DNA from: Phytohabitans sp037414955
Lineage (GTDB): Bacteria > Actinomycetota > Actinomycetes > Mycobacteriales > Micromonosporaceae
DNA length: 64,000 nucleotides
Assembly (NCBI GenBank): GCA_037414955.1
Contig: JBBEWH010000051.1
Span: forward strand, 1 to 64,000
Reading direction: 5' to 3'
This document shows, one piece after another, positions 17,335 to 25,371 of the stretch. The position numbers were made by a program, and so were the translations under genes. The notes beneath the pieces are model-generated. The model made no database searches. It was not told the DNA's origin and saw nothing but the letters and a program-made list of their open reading frames with translations. The stretch's first letter is position 1. Every line of letters starts with the position of its first letter.

Positions 17335-18676
17335 GGGTGGTGGTGGTCTTGTGCCACCACTTCTGGCCGGATTCGGGGAGGGTGTCGATCGGGTCGTAGT
17401 ACGGGTAGCGGCGGGCGAGGGCCTCGTCGTCCTCGGACTCCAGCGAGGTGCGGTAGTTCTTGGTCCAGTACGAGATGCCGTGCTCGCGGTCGTACTCGGT
17501 GACCATGTGCACCCAGCGCTTGCCGACGAACGGCACGTCGCAGACGATCCGCGGGGTGGCGTATCCGGGCAGGTAGCCCATCAGGTCGTGCTGGAGCTGC
17601 TGGGCGTGCCAGACGGGGACCCGCCAGTGTTCGGCGCCGGGGATCATGTCGCACATGTAGAAGTAGTAGGGCAGGATGCCGGCTTCGCCTTGCAGGGCGA
17701 AGCAGAGGTCGAGCAGGTCGCCGGCGGTGGCGTTGACGCCGCGCATGAGGACGCCCTGGTTGCGCACGTCGCGGACGCCGACGTCGAGGGCGGTCTGGGC
17801 GGCGCGGGCGACGAGCGGGGTCAGCGACTGTGCGTGGTTGACGTGGGTGTGGATGGCGAGGTTGACGCCGCGCCGGGCGGCGGTGCGGGCGACGCGTTCG
17901 AGGCCTTCGACGACGGTGGGCTGGAGCCAGTGTTGGGGTAGGCCCATGAGGGCTTTGGTGGCGAGCCGGATGTCGCGGACGGTTTCGATGTCGAGCAGGC
18001 GCATGAGGTATGCCTCAAGGCCGCGCCAGGGCACGTTGGCGACGTCGCCGCCGGAGACGACGACGTCGCGGACGCCGGGGTGGGCGCGCAGGTAGGTGAT
18101 GTGCGCGTCGTAGCGGTCGGTGGGTTTGAGGGTGAGTTTGAGCTTGTCGACGGTGGGGGTGGAGTTGCCGACGAGGTCCATGCGGGTGCAGTGGCCGCAG
18201 TACTGGGGGCAGGTGGACAGCAGTTCGGCGAGGACCTTGGTGGGGTAGCGGTGGGTGAGTCCTTCGGCGACCCACATGTCGTGTTCGTGGAGGGAGTCGC
18301 GGGTGGCGTTGGGGTGGGACGGCCAGTCGGTGCGGCGGTCGGAGGCGACGGGGATCATGTATCGCCGGACGGGGTCGGCGTAGAAAGCGTCGGTGTCTCC
18401 CAGGGACATGGTGTTGAGCATCTGCGGCGTGACCAGCATGGACATGGTCGCGGTGGCGCCCTGGTCGAGAAGTAGGTCGTCGTAGAAGGTGTCGGCGACG
18501 AGGTCGCCGAGGACGGCGTGGAGTTGGCGGGGGTTCTTGACGCAGTGGGCGCGCTGCCATTGGGCGGATTCCCACTGGTCGCGGGTGACGTCGCGCCAGC
18601 CGGGGAGGCGGGTCCAGTCGGGTTCGACGAGTTCGCGGCGGCGGTACTCGTATGGTTGCGACATCACGACCCCCAT
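17330..18676 (-). CDS. kamA: Lysine 2,3-aminomutase (radical SAM)
   Basis: 448 residues. The radical-SAM cluster motif is CPQYCGHC at about 180-187, followed by DVVVSGGD and PLP/SAM barrel segments typical of the KamA family (IHTHVNHAQSLTPL, RNQGVLMRGVN, YYFYMCDMIPGAEHWRVP). It converts L-lysine to L-beta-lysine with SAM, [4Fe-4S] and PLP. ATG 18676 has GGAGG six bases upstream; an internal Met (18664) is less well placed. It is divergent from kdd-kamDE-kal, so it supplies the first step of the same pathway. Its stop TGA (17330-17332) is inside the 56-bp palindrome. Confidence 0.9.
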   Translation of the reverse strand: MGVVMSQPYEYRRRELVEPDWTRLPGWRDVTRDQWESAQWQRAHCVKNPRQLHAVLGDLVADTFYDDLLLDQGATATMSMLVTPQMLNTMSLGDTDAFYADPVRRYMIPVASDRRTDWPSHPNATRDSLHEHDMWVAEGLTHRYPTKVLAELLSTCPQYCGHCTRMDLVGNSTPTVDKLKLTLKPTDRYDAHITYLRAHPGVRDVVVSGGDVANVPWRGLEAYLMRLLDIETVRDIRLATKALMGLPQHWLQPTVVEGLERVARTAARRGVNLAIHTHVNHAQSLTPLVARAAQTALDVGVRDVRNQGVLMRGVNATAGDLLDLCFALQGEAGILPYYFYMCDMIPGAEHWRVPVWHAQQLQHDLMGYLPGYATPRIVCDVPFVGKRWVHMVTEYDREHGISYWTKNYRTSLESEDDEALARRYPYYDPIDTLPESGQKWWHKTTTTP

Positions 18677-18701
18677 GGAAATCCTCCGGCGATCTAGATA
18701 A

Positions 18702-18724
18702 TCTACCGTAAGTCTTCCCGTAGA
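18702..18724. promoter_or_regulatory. Candidate operator in the kamA-kdd divergent promoter region
   Basis: TCTACCG-N9-CCGTAGA is an inverted repeat (one mismatch) in the 64-base region between kamA and kdd starts, next to AT-rich GATCTAGATAATCT. It is placed to control both directions. No regulator gene is adjacent. Confidence 0.5.
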
Positions 18725-18740
18725 GAAGGGCTCAAGCGCG

Positions 18741-19775
18741 ATGACTTCACCGGTTGGGCTTCATCGGGTGGTGGCCCCGCGGGGGGTGCTGCCGCAGGCG
18801 GCGGAGCGGCTCGACGCCCGCGCGGAGGTCGGCCCGGACGAGGTGCGCATCCGGGTGGAGCGGCTGAACCTGGACGCGGCGAGCTTCCGCCAGCTGGCGG
18901 AAGCGCACGGCGGCGACGGCGACCGGGTACGGGCCGCGGTGCTGGAGATCGTCCGGGCCCGCGGCAAGATGCAGAACCCGGTGACCGGCTCGGGCGGCAT
19001 GCTGATCGGCACGGTCGACGCGGTGGGGCCGCGTTCGCCGCTGGGGCTGGCGGTGGGCGACCGGGTGGCGACGCTGGTGTCGCTGACCCTGACGCCGCTG
19101 GCCATCACCGATGACCTGTCCGGATGGGACGGTGCGAGCGAGCAGGTGCCGTGCGCGGGGCACGCGATCCTGTTCGCGCGTTCGGTGGCGGCGGTGCTGC
19201 CGGCGGATCTGGATCCGCGGCTGGCGCTGGCGGTGCTGGATGTGTGTGGCGCGCCGGCGCTGACCCGGCGGGTGACGAAGTCGTACGCCGGGGCGCGGGT
19301 GGTGGTGCTCGGTGCCGCGGGCAAGAGCGGCTCGCTGTCGCTGGCGGCGGCGCGGGACGCGGGCGCGCGGCGTACCGTCGGGGTGGTCGTGTCGGAGGCG
19401 GAGGCCGCGCGGTTGCGCGATGCCGGGCTGGCGGACGAGGTGGTGGTCGCGGACGCCCGCGACCCGGTGGCCCTGGCCGCGGCGGTGGGTGAGCCGGCGG
19501 ATGTGACCGTGGTGTGCGTCGACGTGCCGGGCTGCGAGCACGGCGCGATCCTGGCGACCGCGGCCGGCGGCACAGTGGTGTTCTTCTCGATGGCGACGAG
19601 TTTCGCGGCGGCCGCGCTGGGTGCGGAGGGGCTCGCGGCGGACGTGACGATGTTGATCGGCAACGGGTTCGTGCCGGGGCACGCCGACTATGCCCTCGAC
19701 CTGATCCGTCAAGTTCCCGGGGTCCGGCGACTCGTGCTCCAAAGAATATCCAGCACAGGCAGACTGACCGCATGA
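18741..19775 (+). CDS. kdd: L-erythro-3,5-diaminohexanoate dehydrogenase
   Basis: 344 residues. The start GLHRVVAPRGVLPQAAERLD matches the family, and a dinucleotide fold (VVVLGAAGKSGSLSLAAARDAGA) lies around residues 190-215. It oxidatively deaminates 3,5-diaminohexanoate, the product of the 5,6-aminomutase, to 5-amino-3-oxohexanoate with NAD(P). The stop overlaps the next ATG as ATGA, so translation is coupled. Its position with kamA, kamD, kamE and kal makes the assignment firm. Confidence 0.9.
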   Translation: MTSPVGLHRVVAPRGVLPQAAERLDARAEVGPDEVRIRVERLNLDAASFRQLAEAHGGDGDRVRAAVLEIVRARGKMQNPVTGSGGMLIGTVDAVGPRSPLGLAVGDRVATLVSLTLTPLAITDDLSGWDGASEQVPCAGHAILFARSVAAVLPADLDPRLALAVLDVCGAPALTRRVTKSYAGARVVVLGAAGKSGSLSLAAARDAGARRTVGVVVSEAEAARLRDAGLADEVVVADARDPVALAAAVGEPADVTVVCVDVPGCEHGAILATAAGGTVVFFSMATSFAAAALGAEGLAADVTMLIGNGFVPGHADYALDLIRQVPGVRRLVLQRISSTGRLTA

Positions 19776-21265
19776 CTCTCTACCGGAACGGCAAGGTCTA
19801 CAGCCCGGGTGACCCTACGGCGACGGCGCTGCTGGTGCGGGACGGCACGATCGCGTGGTTGGGCCCGGACGTGGACGCGCCGGCCGCCGACCGGGTGGTG
19901 GATCTGGGTGGCGCGCTGGTGACGCCGGCGTTCGTGGACGCGCATGTGCACGCGACCGATACCGGGCTGACGTTGTCCGGATTGGACCTGTCGGGGGTGC
20001 GGTCGGCGGTCGAGTTGCTGGGCGCGGTGGCGGCGCGCGCGGCGGGTCTGCCCGCGGATGGGACGGTGTTGGGACACGGGTGGGACGAGTCCACCTGGGA
20101 GGATCAGCGGTTGCCGGACGCGGCGGAGTTGGACCGGGCCGCCGGTGGTCGCCGGGTGTACCTGTCGCAGGCATCGATCCATTCGGCGCTGTGCTCGTCG
20201 GCGCTGCTGGCCGCGGCGGTGGGGCGGCCGGGGTACGACGAGTCCGGGTGGGTGCGGCGGGACGCGCACCACGCGGTGCGCGCGCGGGCGCTGGGTTCGG
20301 TGCCGGCGGCGCAGCGCCGGGAGGCGCAGCGGGTGACGTTGCGCCGGGCCGCGTCGCTGGGCATCGCGGCGGTCCACGAGTGTGGTGGTCCGGGTACGTC
20401 GAGCGAGGACGACTTCACCGCCCTGTTGGCGCTGTCGGGTAACTCTCTCCCTGAGGTTTACGGTTACTGGGGTGAGTTGCTGGCCGCGGCGAAGGCCAAG
20501 GAGCTGGGCGCGGTGGGGGCGGGCGGTGACCTGTACGCGGACGGGGCGCTGGGGTCGCGGACCGCGCACCTGTCTGCGGCGTACCTGGACGACGACGGGC
20601 ACGGGCACGGCTACCTGACGGCGGAGCAGGTGCGTGACCACCTGCTGGACTGCGCGGCGCACGGGGTGCAGGGCGGGTTCCACGCGATCGGTGACGCGGC
20701 GATCGGCACGGTTCTGGCCGGGTTCGCGGACGCGGCGGCGAAGCTGGGCGTGGACCGGGTGCGGCAGGCGCGGCACCGGGTCGAGCACGCGGAGATCGTG
20801 AACAAGCGGCTGATCGCCGGGTTCGTCGAGTACGGGATCGTGGCGAGCATGCAGCCGGCGTTCGACCGGCTGTGGGGCGGCGAGCAGCAGATGTACGCGC
20901 AGCGGCTGGGTGTGGAGCGGTCCCTGGCGGCGAATCCGATGGGCGCGCTGCACGGGGTGGGGGTGGCGCTGGCGTTCGGGTCGGATTCGCCGGTGACGCC
21001 GCTGGATCCGTGGGGTGCGGTGCGGGCGGCGGCGAACCACTTCAACCCGGTGCACCGGATGAGCGTGCGGGCGGCGTTCGCCGCGCACACCCGGGGTGGG
21101 TGGCGGGCGGTGCACCGCGATCACGAGGGGGTGCTGGCGCCGGGCGCGCCGGCGACGTTCGCGGTGTGGTCGCCGTCGCCGTTGGAGCGTGGGCTGCCGG
21201 TGCTGGATGAGATCCCGACCTGTCTGCGTACCGTTTTGCGAGGTCAGGTGTTGTATGAAGCTTGA
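19772..21265 (+). CDS. Amidohydrolase family protein (YtcJ-like) within the kam operon
   Basis: 497 residues. Metal-dependent hydrolase signature VTPAFVDAHVHATDTG near the N-terminus, then HAIGDAAI, HRVEHAEI and FGSDSPVTPLDPW, as in exoenzyme-regulatory/YtcJ-type amidohydrolases. It overlaps kdd upstream (ATGA) and its end overlaps kamD by 11 bases, so it is a translationally coupled member of the operon. It is not part of the classic lysine fermentation pathway. It may release lysine or an aminated intermediate from an amide or acyl form, which is inference only. Confidence 0.85.
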   Translation: MTLYRNGKVYSPGDPTATALLVRDGTIAWLGPDVDAPAADRVVDLGGALVTPAFVDAHVHATDTGLTLSGLDLSGVRSAVELLGAVAARAAGLPADGTVLGHGWDESTWEDQRLPDAAELDRAAGGRRVYLSQASIHSALCSSALLAAAVGRPGYDESGWVRRDAHHAVRARALGSVPAAQRREAQRVTLRRAASLGIAAVHECGGPGTSSEDDFTALLALSGNSLPEVYGYWGELLAAAKAKELGAVGAGGDLYADGALGSRTAHLSAAYLDDDGHGHGYLTAEQVRDHLLDCAAHGVQGGFHAIGDAAIGTVLAGFADAAAKLGVDRVRQARHRVEHAEIVNKRLIAGFVEYGIVASMQPAFDRLWGGEQQMYAQRLGVERSLAANPMGALHGVGVALAFGSDSPVTPLDPWGAVRAAANHFNPVHRMSVRAAFAAHTRGGWRAVHRDHEGVLAPGAPATFAVWSPSPLERGLPVLDEIPTCLRTVLRGQVLYEA

Positions 21266-22802
21266 GTTGGACGCGGCGCTGGTGGCGCGGGCGCGGGCCT
21301 TGGCGGCGACGGCCGGGCAGCCGGTCGTCGACCTGGCGCGCGGGCACACGACGGTGTCGGTGGAGCGGGCGGTGCTGCGGTTGGCCGGGGTGACCGGCGC
21401 CGACCCGGACGGCATCCCGTGGGTGAACCGCCTGGTCGACGCGGTGGTGGCGGACGTGGGGTTGGGGCACGGGGTGGCGGTGCCGGTGTTCGACGCGGTG
21501 CTGTCCGAGGGGATCGACGACCTGACGCTGCTGGCGCAGAAGGCGGCGGCGGGGTCGGTGCGGTTCCGGGTCCCGCCGTCCGCGGGGGCCGCGCGGCGCG
21601 CTGCCCTGCGCCGGGTCCGCGCGGGGTTGCGGCTGGTGGGCCGGCGGCGGGCCGAGCGGGAGCGGATGATCCGCCGGTACGGGGATCCGGCGCGCCGGCC
21701 GTGGATCTACCTGATCGTGGCGACGGGCGACATCCACGAGGACATCCCGCAGGCGCAGGCGGCGGCCCGGGCCGGTGCGGACGTGATCGCGGTGATCCGG
21801 TCGACGGGGCAGTCGCTGCTGGATTACGTGCCGGAGGGCGCGACCCGGGAGGGGTTCGCCGGCACGTACGCGACGCAGGAGAACTTCCGGTTGATGCGGG
21901 CGGCGCTGGACGAGACGTCGCGGGAGCTCGGCCGGTACGTGCGGTTGACGAACTACGCCAGCGGGCTGTGCATGCCGGAGATGGCGGTGCTGGCCGGGCT
22001 GGAGCGGCTGGACATGATGTTGAACGACTCGATGTACGGGATCCTGTTCCGCGACATCAACCCGGTCCGCACGTTCGTCGACCAGCGGTTCTCGCGGCAG
22101 GTGCACGCCCGGGCCGGCATCATCATCAACACCGGTGAGGACAACTACCTGACCACGGCGGACGCGGTCGACGAGGCGCACACGGTGACGGTGTCGCAGC
22201 TGCTGAACGAGTTCTTCGCGCACGAGGCGGGGTTGGCCGACTGGCAGTTGGGGCTGGGGCACGCGTTCGAGATCAACCCGGACCTGCCGGAGTCGTTCCG
22301 GCTGGAGCTGGCGCACGCGCTGCTGGCCCGGGAGCTGTTTCCGGACGCGCCGCTGAAGTGGATGCCGCCGACCCGACACATGACCGGTGACGTGTTCCGG
22401 GGCAACCTGCTGGACGGGTTCTTCAACCTGGCGGGGGTGCTGACCGGGCAGGGCATCCTGCTGGTCGGGATGATGACGGAGGCGGTGGTGACGCCGTGGC
22501 TGTCCGACCGCGACATCGCGCTGCAGAACGTGCGGTACGTGCTGGGTGCGGCCGGCAACCTGCACGAGGATTTCGTGCCGGCGCCGGGCGGGTTCATCCA
22601 GCGGCGCGCGCATCAGGTGCTGGGTGAGGCGGTCGTTCTGCTGGAGCGGCTGGTGGCGGACGGGTTGTTGCCGGCGATCGCGGCGGGCACGTTCGGCATC
22701 ATGAAGCGCCCCGCGGACCGCGGCAAGGGCCTGGACGGCGTGGCCAGGCACGAGCCCGATTACTACAACCCCGCGACCGAGCTCCTGGAGGCGGGGTCAT
22801 GA
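21255..22802 (+). CDS. kamD: Lysine 5,6-aminomutase alpha subunit
   Basis: 515 residues, the usual length. Family segments are clear: IYLIVATGDIHEDIPQAQAA, VIAVIRSTGQSLLDYVPEGA, RLTNYASGLCMPEM, IIINTGEDNYLTT and WMPPTRHMTGDVFRGN. With KamE it forms the B12- and PLP-dependent enzyme moving the terminal amino group of beta-lysine (or D-lysine) to C5. The ATG at 21255 lies inside the end of the amidohydrolase gene; the TGA at its end overlaps kamE as ATGA. Confidence 0.92.
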   Translation: MKLELDAALVARARALAATAGQPVVDLARGHTTVSVERAVLRLAGVTGADPDGIPWVNRLVDAVVADVGLGHGVAVPVFDAVLSEGIDDLTLLAQKAAAGSVRFRVPPSAGAARRAALRRVRAGLRLVGRRRAERERMIRRYGDPARRPWIYLIVATGDIHEDIPQAQAAARAGADVIAVIRSTGQSLLDYVPEGATREGFAGTYATQENFRLMRAALDETSRELGRYVRLTNYASGLCMPEMAVLAGLERLDMMLNDSMYGILFRDINPVRTFVDQRFSRQVHARAGIIINTGEDNYLTTADAVDEAHTVTVSQLLNEFFAHEAGLADWQLGLGHAFEINPDLPESFRLELAHALLARELFPDAPLKWMPPTRHMTGDVFRGNLLDGFFNLAGVLTGQGILLVGMMTEAVVTPWLSDRDIALQNVRYVLGAAGNLHEDFVPAPGGFIQRRAHQVLGEAVVLLERLVADGLLPAIAAGTFGIMKRPADRGKGLDGVARHEPDYYNPATELLEAGS

Positions 22803-23554
22803 GCGGGACGGTGGTGCGGCCGTACGGAGACACCACCGGGGACGGGATGGTGCAGGTGTCGTTCACGCTGCCGGTGCCGCACGACAAGCGGGCCGAGGGC
22901 GCGGCGCTGCAGCTGGCCGCCAAGATGGGCCTCGAGCCGGCGCTGCTGGTGCACGCCAAGCCGGTCGGTGACGGGTTCACGTTCTTCGTGGTCTACGGGC
23001 GGGTGCACCACCTGGTGGACCTGTCGGCGGTGAAGGTGGTGGAGCGGGATTTCCCGCTGTTGTCCGCGAAGGACGTGAACGCGCTGGTCAAGCGGCGGTT
23101 GCGGCGCAAGCTGTCGGTGGTGGGGGCGTGCATCGGCACCGACGCGCACACCGTCGGCATCGACGCGATCCTCAACGTGAAGGGCATCGCCGGCGAGAAG
23201 GGCCTGGAGTACTACCGGGAGCTGAAGGTGGCGAACCTGGGTGCGCAGGTGACGGTACCGGAGCTGGTGGCCGCCGCCCGCGCGGAGAAGGCCGACGCGG
23301 TGCTGGTGTCGCAGGTGGTGACGCAGCGGGACGCGCACCTGGCGAACACGCGGGAGATGTCGGCGGCGTTCCGGGAGGCGTTCCCGGCCGGGAAGCGGCC
23401 GCTGCTGGTGGTGGGCGGGCCGCGGTTCGACGAGTCGATGGTGGGTGAGCTGGGCGTGGACCGGATCTTCGGGCGCGGCACGACGCCGCGGGAGGTGGCC
23501 AGCTATCTGGTGCACGCGCTGGTCGCCGCCCGCACGGCGGTGGGCGCGGCGTGA
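22799..23554 (+). CDS. kamE: Lysine 5,6-aminomutase beta subunit (cobalamin-binding)
   Basis: 251 residues. The base-off cobalamin motif DAHTVGID (D-x-H-x-x-G) follows GACIGT at about 115, and the Rossmann-like B12 domain continues with LGAQVTVPELV, ADAVLVSQVVTQRDAH and GGPRFDESMVGELGVDRIFG. The preceding segment (FTFFVVYGRVHHLVDLS) belongs to the dimerisation/PLP part. Coupled to kamD by an ATGA overlap. Its B12 demand explains the downstream MutL-like reactivase. Confidence 0.92.
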   Translation: MSGTVVRPYGDTTGDGMVQVSFTLPVPHDKRAEGAALQLAAKMGLEPALLVHAKPVGDGFTFFVVYGRVHHLVDLSAVKVVERDFPLLSAKDVNALVKRRLRRKLSVVGACIGTDAHTVGIDAILNVKGIAGEKGLEYYRELKVANLGAQVTVPELVAAARAEKADAVLVSQVVTQRDAHLANTREMSAAFREAFPAGKRPLLVVGGPRFDESMVGELGVDRIFGRGTTPREVASYLVHALVAARTAVGAA

Positions 23555-23564
23555 GGGGAGAGGG

Positions 23565-23930
23565 ATGGGTGTGACGGTGACGCACCGGCGGTACGTGCCG
23601 TACGGGCACGCGCATTACGCCGGGCAGCTCGTCGACGGCGCGTACGCGTTGGCGTTGTTCGGTGATGTGGCGACGGAGGTGTGCATCCGCACGGACGGCG
23701 ACGAGGGGTTGTTCGCGTCCTATTCGGACGTGCAGTTCCGGGCGCCGATCCGGGCCGGTGACGTGGTGGAGGCCACGGCCACCGTGGTGCGGATGGGTAA
23801 CCGGAGCCGCACTCTGGAGTTCACCTGCGCGGTGGTGTGTCGGGGGGCAGGCGGTTCGGGCGCGGAGGTCCTGGACCCGCCGCTGGTCGCCGTCACCGCC
23901 ACCGGCACGGTCGTCGTGCCGGCGAAGTGA
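23565..23930 (+). CDS. kal: 3-aminobutyryl-CoA ammonia lyase
   Basis: 121 residues with a hotdog-fold pattern (HYAGQLVDGAYALALFGDVATEV, FASYSDVQFRAPIRAGDVVEATATV). In the lysine pathway the family eliminates ammonia from L-3-aminobutyryl-CoA to give crotonyl-CoA. GGGGAGAGGG lies just before the ATG, ten bases after kamE. No Kce homologue (the acetyl-CoA-dependent cleavage step between kdd and kal) is present in the window, so that step must be encoded elsewhere or done differently. Confidence 0.85.
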   Translation: MGVTVTHRRYVPYGHAHYAGQLVDGAYALALFGDVATEVCIRTDGDEGLFASYSDVQFRAPIRAGDVVEATATVVRMGNRSRTLEFTCAVVCRGAGGSGAEVLDPPLVAVTATGTVVVPAK

Positions 23931-23941
23931 GCGCGCCCACC

Positions 23942-23997
23942 CATGATCAGGGCGTCCCTCATGTCGCTCTAACGACTACAGGGAAGCCTTGATCATG
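23942..23997. repeat. 56-bp palindromic element, copy 7
   Basis: Left arm of the G type (CAGGGCGTCCCTCATG), right half of the ACGACTAC subtype with a C-to-A change (GGGAAGCCTTGATCATG); pairing is imperfect inside. It lies between kal and the MutL-like gene, read in the same direction, and supplies an in-frame ATG and the AUGGGGAGG leader of the latter. Confidence 0.92.
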
Positions 23998-24009
23998 GGG
24001 AGGGTGGTG

Positions 24010-25209
24010 GTGTGTGCGGATGTCGGGTCGACGTACACGAAGGTGGCGGTGGTGGACGTGGCCGGCGGCGGGCTGGTGGCGACGGCCGGGCACCCCACGA
24101 CGCTCGCCGAGGGCGTCCACACGGGGTTGGCGGCGGCGGTCGCGGCCACCGGCGCGGTGACCGACGAGTGGTACGTGTGCTCGTCGGCCGGCGGCGGGCT
24201 GCGGCTGGCGGTCGTCGGGTACGAGCGGCTGGTCACCGCGCAGGCCGGGCACCGGGTGGGGTTGTCGGCGGGGGCGCGGGTGGTGCACGTGGCGGCCGGG
24301 CCGCTGGACGGTGCCGGGCTGCGCGCGCTGCGGGCCGTCCGGCCCGATGTGCTGCTGCTGGTGGGCGGCACCGACGGCGGCGACGCGGCGACGCTGACCC
24401 ACAACGCCCGCCGGGTCGGCCGGGCCCGGTGGCGGGTGCCGGTGGTGGTCGCCGGCAACGCCGACGCCGCCGCCGACGTGCGGGACGCGCTGCCGGACGC
24501 GGTCGTCACCGACAACGTGCTGCCCCGGATCGGGGTGCTGAACCCGGGGCCGGCGCGGGCGGCGATCCGGGAGGTGTTCCTGCGGCACGTGATCGGCGGC
24601 CGGTGGGGTGGGCGGTTCGCGGGGCTGGTGCGGGCGGCCACCCCGGACGCGGTCCTGGCGGCCGTGGAGCTGCTGGCCGACGACACCGGTGGTGGGCTCG
24701 TCGTGGTCGACGTGGGCGGCGCGACCACCGACGTGTACTCGGCGCTGCCGCCCGGCGCCGAGCAGGTGGCGGAGGCCGCCGGGGTCCTCGCGCGGGCCCG
24801 CTCCGTGGAGGGTGATCTCGGGGTGCGCTGGAACGTGCCGGGCATCGTCGACGCGGCCGCCGCGGAACGCGTCGACCACAGTGGACCGGGGGAGCTGGCG
24901 CTGGCGCGGATCGCCGCGACCGTGGGGCTGCGGCGGCACGCGCGCGGGGAGCCGGGCGGGCGGGGCCGCCGCGACCTGCGGGACGTGCGGCTCGTCGTCG
25001 GCTCCGGTGGCCCGCTGCGGCACGCGCCGCCGGAGCAGGCGGTGCGGGTACTGGCGGACGTGCTGGCCGATCACGGCGGCGGCTGGCCGGTGCCACGGGC
25101 TGCGGCCACCGTGATCGACGCCGACTACGTGCTGGCCGCGGCCGGCCTGCTGGCCCAACCACACCCGAACACCGCCCGCGCCCTGCTCCGCACCCTCCTG
25201 CGGCGCTGA
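24010..25209 (+). CDS. MutL/GlmL-like ATPase, probable aminomutase reactivating factor
   Basis: 399 residues of the actin-like ATPase fold as in GlmL (MutL) of glutamate mutase operons. Phosphate-1 loop ADVGSTYTKVAVVDV at the N-terminus, LLVGGTDGGDAATLTHNA, VVVAGNADAAADV and VVVDVGGATTDVYS in order. It probably exchanges damaged cobalamin in KamDE. Of three consecutive GTG codons the last (24010) is best spaced from GGGGAGG at 23997-24003. An ATG at 23995 lies within the 56-bp repeat. The stop TGA (25207-25209) lies in the family B palindrome. Confidence 0.82.
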   Translation: MCADVGSTYTKVAVVDVAGGGLVATAGHPTTLAEGVHTGLAAAVAATGAVTDEWYVCSSAGGGLRLAVVGYERLVTAQAGHRVGLSAGARVVHVAAGPLDGAGLRALRAVRPDVLLLVGGTDGGDAATLTHNARRVGRARWRVPVVVAGNADAAADVRDALPDAVVTDNVLPRIGVLNPGPARAAIREVFLRHVIGGRWGGRFAGLVRAATPDAVLAAVELLADDTGGGLVVVDVGGATTDVYSALPPGAEQVAEAAGVLARARSVEGDLGVRWNVPGIVDAAAAERVDHSGPGELALARIAATVGLRRHARGEPGGRGRRDLRDVRLVVGSGGPLRHAPPEQAVRVLADVLADHGGGWPVPRAAATVIDADYVLAAAGLLAQPHPNTARALLRTLLRR

Positions 25210-25280
25210 TCGAGGACGTTTCGTGGCTATGATGTCCGGATTTATCGTGCTTCGATACCCACGATCCTTCCTCGATCAAC
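25205..25280. repeat. 76-bp palindromic element, family B copy 2 (inverted relative to copy 1)
   Basis: GCTGATCGAGGACGTTTCG at one end and CCTCGATCAAC at the other, inner arm TCGTGGCTAT and a degenerate partner. It aligns over its whole length with the reverse complement of 5374-5449, including the central ATGTCC and TTTATCG. It contains the stop codon of the MutL-like gene. Confidence 0.85.
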
Positions 25281-25334
25281 GCGGCAGGGGACGCGGCAGG
25301 GGGACGCGCGCGGCGCGGCGACACGCCGGGGTGG

Positions 25335-25365
25335 TTGACAGGTCACGGGGTGGGGCGCGTACCGT
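25335..25365 (+). promoter_or_regulatory. Promoter candidate for the structured RNA
   Basis: TTGACA at 25335-25340 and TACCGT (TANNNT) at 25360-25365, spacer 19 bases. This matches the actinobacterial principal sigma factor consensus apart from a slightly long spacer, and predicts a transcript start near 25372. Confidence 0.6.
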
Positions 25366-25371
25366 CTTGGG

